Assembly: GCA_015064255.1 (NCBI GenBank)
Contig: SVSP01000020.1
Location: forward strand, 1-46,034
Length of the DNA: 46,034 bases
Direction: 5' to 3'
Source: Oscillospiraceae bacterium
GTDB taxonomy: Bacteria > Bacillota > Clostridia > Oscillospirales > CAG-272
The notes under the pieces are model-generated. The model saw only the letters and a program-made list of their open reading frames with translations, was not told the DNA's origin and made no database searches. Positions 43,916 through 46,034 of the stretch are shown piece after piece. The position numbers and the translations under genes were made by a program. How positions within the stretch are numbered: position 1 is the stretch's first letter; the number at the start of each line of letters is the position of its first letter.

Positions 43916-44620
43916 ATGAAAAAAACAATCAAATCTACACTTTCGCTTATACTTGCGCTTGGCATGATTTTAAGTATCACAGCGTGCGAGAAAGAAGAGC
44001 CTACCAACGATGAACCCGTTGAGGAAAACGCTGTACCGATTAATTGGTACTTAGGAATAGAGCGATCATCCGGTGGAATTTTCGAATACGGAACCGAGAT
44101 GCCCGAAGACTTCTTTGATTATTGGTATGCGGATATTGAAGAAGATTGGCAACGACTGCTTACTGTGACCCTTAATTTTGATTATGAATACAAACTCGAA
44201 GATATGCCGGAGGATTTTCAGCAGGCATATATGGAATTTTACGAAGAATACGACGGAAATTTTGCTGATGAGTCAGGCAAGGTTGTTAAGCGAGAAAAAT
44301 TAGAAAATCTAAAAAAATCGGCTGAAAACATAGCTTTGGAGAAATGCAAAAAATACTATACATCTTTGGATTTCAACTCATCAATAGAACCATCGTTTTC
44401 ATATCCCGTGGAATGGAATGATGAAACCGGATTTGAACATTATTCCGGTTCAGTTAAATTTGAATTTGTATATGTAAACATTTCTAGTTGGAGTGCTTAC
44501 CACCACGAAATGTTTGATGAATGGGAGTGGCACAACAAAATAAATGACCTTGCAAAAATCTCCGGTTTAAAAAGCATAAAAATATCCGTGAGCGAATGGT
44601 ATAATGGCGTATGCGATTAA
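43916..44620 (+). CDS. Array lipoprotein 3
   Basis: The 234-residue lipoprotein has a signal that differs from the others (LSLILALGMILSITAC, Cys 23) although its leader is identical. The mature part again shows AVPINWYL, FDYEYKLEDMPEDFQQAYMEFYEEY, YTSLDFNSSIEPS, WNDETGFEHYSGSVKFEF and WEWHNKINDLAKISGLKSI. The acidic Glu-rich start after the Cys is like that of lipoprotein 2. The paralogue family is not known to me. Its separate signal sequence suggests an older unit, or one altered by recombination. Confidence 0.8.
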   Translation: MKKTIKSTLSLILALGMILSITACEKEEPTNDEPVEENAVPINWYLGIERSSGGIFEYGTEMPEDFFDYWYADIEEDWQRLLTVTLNFDYEYKLEDMPEDFQQAYMEFYEEYDGNFADESGKVVKREKLENLKKSAENIALEKCKKYYTSLDFNSSIEPSFSYPVEWNDETGFEHYSGSVKFEFVYVNISSWSAYHHEMFDEWEWHNKINDLAKISGLKSIKISVSEWYNGVCD

Positions 44621-44647
44621 TAAAAAATTAATGAAGGGATAAACAAA

Positions 44648-44887
44648 ATGAAAAAACTTTTATCAATCATTTTAATTGTATCAACACTAATAACAGTGAA
44701 CTGTATGTTTGTTAAAGCAGAGACAACTGATTTTGAAATGTGCGAAGATACGTGTGATACTTCAACATTTGAAACAATGAAAATATCTTCGGATACAGAA
44801 ATAGATGTAGAAACTTCAAGTGAAGAGTTTATAAGCAGACTTTTGACTTCGACTGAGTTCACTCTCGAAGGTACAGTTACTGTATAA
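44648..44887 (+). CDS. Small secreted acidic peptide with CxxxC, 79 residues
   Basis: A signal peptide (MKKLLSIILIVSTLITVNCM, likely cleaved after VKA) precedes about 55 residues that are strongly acidic, with some fifteen Asp/Glu against one Lys and one Arg, one Cys pair (CEDTC) and a final strand FTLEGTVTV. No family is recognised. GAAGGG lies upstream. It differs from the copy at 45748 at only about a dozen bases, far less than the neighbouring lipoproteins differ. A disulfide, metal site or peptide-signal role can be imagined; none is shown. Confidence 0.65.
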   Translation: MKKLLSIILIVSTLITVNCMFVKAETTDFEMCEDTCDTSTFETMKISSDTEIDVETSSEEFISRLLTSTEFTLEGTVTV

Positions 44888-44944
44888 AACATAAAACAGT
44901 TTAATTTTAGGAGAAAAACAAAAAGATTTTAGGAGGAGCATCCG

Positions 44945-45718
44945 ATGAAAAAAACAATCAAATCCACAATTTCGATTATTCTTGCACTGTGTATGCTTCT
45001 TGCAAGTTTGGCGGCGTGCGAGAAGGAAGCGCTAAGCGAAAAAAAAGATGAGTCTGTTAAAGAAGAATTGTCAGAAAAAGAACTCAAAGAGCTGTATCAA
45101 AATGCTCCAATATCTTGGAAACTGACTGTTTACGACGGTGCTCAAAGGGTTACTACTAATAAAACTTGGCTTGAAATTCCAGAATGGTATTACTCGTATT
45201 TTGTTACTCCGGTTCGTGAAATCGATAAAATCGATCGCCATATGTATATTACTGTTTACTTTGGTTATGAATACTCATTTGAAGATTTGCCCACAGAAAT
45301 TCAACACAAACATATTGAACTCTACGAAAAATACGGGAACTTCAATATCATTGACAGAGATGGTATGTCTAAGAGCGAGTATTCGTACAAGTACTCGGAA
45401 ATAATAGATTTAAAAGGAGATATATGGGAGATAGGACGTAATATTGCCCAAGAAAAATACAAGTTTTTGGATTTTGAATCATCAGTTGAACCACATGCTA
45501 TTTCCTGTGACCTCAAATGGGATGAAGAAACCGGTTTCATATCTCTTAGCGGATGTTTTAATTTTATATTTTATAATATATATAGTTCTACATTAAGACC
45601 GAATACGAGAGATTTTTCAAATTGGGAATGGAAAGATAAACTAAATGAGCTTTTAGAAATTGACGGAATTAGAAAAATACGAATACATATAGAAGATAGG
45701 GCGTATTCTTGCGGTTAA
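44945..45718 (+). CDS. Array lipoprotein 4
   Basis: The 257-residue protein is the longest of the set. Its signal is identical to that of lipoprotein 2 (lipobox SLAAC), then comes a Lys/Glu-rich linker (EALSEKKDESVKEELSEKEL) and the common mature outline: APISWKLTVYDG, YFGYEYSFEDLPTEI, YKFLDFESSVEP, KWDEETGFISLSG and WEWKDKLNELLEIDGIRKI. The mature part is well diverged from units 2 and 3 while leader and signal are identical, as expected of cassette exchange or selection for variety outside the cell. The function is unknown. Confidence 0.8.
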   Translation: MKKTIKSTISIILALCMLLASLAACEKEALSEKKDESVKEELSEKELKELYQNAPISWKLTVYDGAQRVTTNKTWLEIPEWYYSYFVTPVREIDKIDRHMYITVYFGYEYSFEDLPTEIQHKHIELYEKYGNFNIIDRDGMSKSEYSYKYSEIIDLKGDIWEIGRNIAQEKYKFLDFESSVEPHAISCDLKWDEETGFISLSGCFNFIFYNIYSSTLRPNTRDFSNWEWKDKLNELLEIDGIRKIRIHIEDRAYSCG

Positions 45719-45747
45719 ATCTGTAAAACAATGAAAGGATAAACAAA

Positions 45748-45987
45748 ATGAAAAAAATTATATCAATCATTTTAATTGTATCAACACTAATAACAGTGAA
45801 CTGTATGTTTGTTAAAGCAGAGACAACTGATTTTGAAATGTGCGAAGATACGTGTGATACTTCAACATTTGAAACAATGAAAATATCCTCGGATGCAGAA
45901 ATAAACGTAACAACTTCAAGTGAAGAGTTTATAAGCAGACTTTTGACTTCAACTGAGTTCACTCTCGAAGGTACAGTTACTGTATAA
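45748..45987 (+). CDS. Small secreted acidic peptide with CxxxC, 79 residues, second copy
   Basis: This is nearly the same as the peptide at 44648, with changes only at residues 4-5 (LL to II) and around 50-56 (T to A, D to N, E to T). AAAGGA precedes the ATG. It is followed by 5 bases and the first 42 bases of the next unit's leader before the window ends, so at least one more lipoprotein gene is expected to the right. Confidence 0.65.
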   Translation: MKKIISIILIVSTLITVNCMFVKAETTDFEMCEDTCDTSTFETMKISSDAEINVTTSSEEFISRLLTSTEFTLEGTVTV

Positions 45988-46034
45988 AACATAAAACAGT
46001 TTAATTTTAGGAGAAAAACAAAAAGATTTTAGGA

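Noticed and set aside
42147-46034. CRISPR-like regular repeats in the array
   Set aside because: The repeated units are about 0.9-1.1 kb and contain genes; there are no 25-40-base repeats with unique spacers.

Overview
The window reads as chromosome of an anaerobic, low-GC Firmicute of class Clostridia, probably an uncultured gut member of the Oscillospirales or a related order. The class is well supported: the jag-yidC-yidD-rnpA-rpmH / dnaA-remB-dnaN-recF-gyrB-gyrA order is the Firmicute replication-origin region. The finer placement is inferred from house style: AGA and AAG codons, many TTG/GTG starts, and dispersed 'GAGAGCTGTC...GAC' palindromes. No rRNA, tRNA or CRISPR array is visible.

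Layout. (1) 1-2940: a two-gene 2-keto-3-deoxy sugar acid module (aldolase and kinase) and a metallo-beta-lactamase-fold hydrolase. (2) 3117-6174: the leftward jag-yidC-yidD-rnpA-rpmH group. (3) 6411-18033: rightward dnaA, remB, oriC, dnaN, recF, gyrB, gyrA, a lipoprotein and recA. DnaA boxes lie both in the dnaA-dnaN gap, with a recognisable basal unwinding region, and, more densely, between gyrB and gyrA. (4) 18498-23175: a leftward operon of three signal-less carbohydrate-active enzymes. (5) 23380-31234: leftward ABC exporter, PnuC-type transporter, Gfo/Idh oxidoreductase, NahK-like sugar kinase and an EIIC/PfoR-like membrane protein. (6) 31405-35336: a methylglyoxal-synthase-like protein lacking catalytic residues, a GT8/PlsC/CrtO-like envelope operon, and a membrane-bound XRE regulator whose mRNA looks leaderless. 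(7) 35346-39366: a leftward operon rbfA-truB-membrane protein-glucokinase-polysaccharide deacetylase, followed further right by leftward dxs. (8) 41853-46034: an IS30-type transposase remnant and an AT-rich tandem array in which genes for about 230-257-residue lipoproteins alternate with genes for very small secreted peptides. A fifth unit begins at the window edge.

Three families of palindromic repeats punctuate the intergenic spaces. R1 is a long hairpin set at the stop codon of several genes and in their orientation. R2 is a pair of short hairpins. R3 is a 210-bp, five-hairpin element whose two copies keep their stems while their loops differ. R1 is followed by either R2 or R3, so the elements look modular.

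The strongest candidates for something undescribed are the lipoprotein/small-peptide array, the R1/R2/R3 structured repeats, the gyrB-gyrA DnaA-box cluster and the degenerate methylglyoxal synthase. All calls come from reading the sequence and from remembered family motifs. No search was run.
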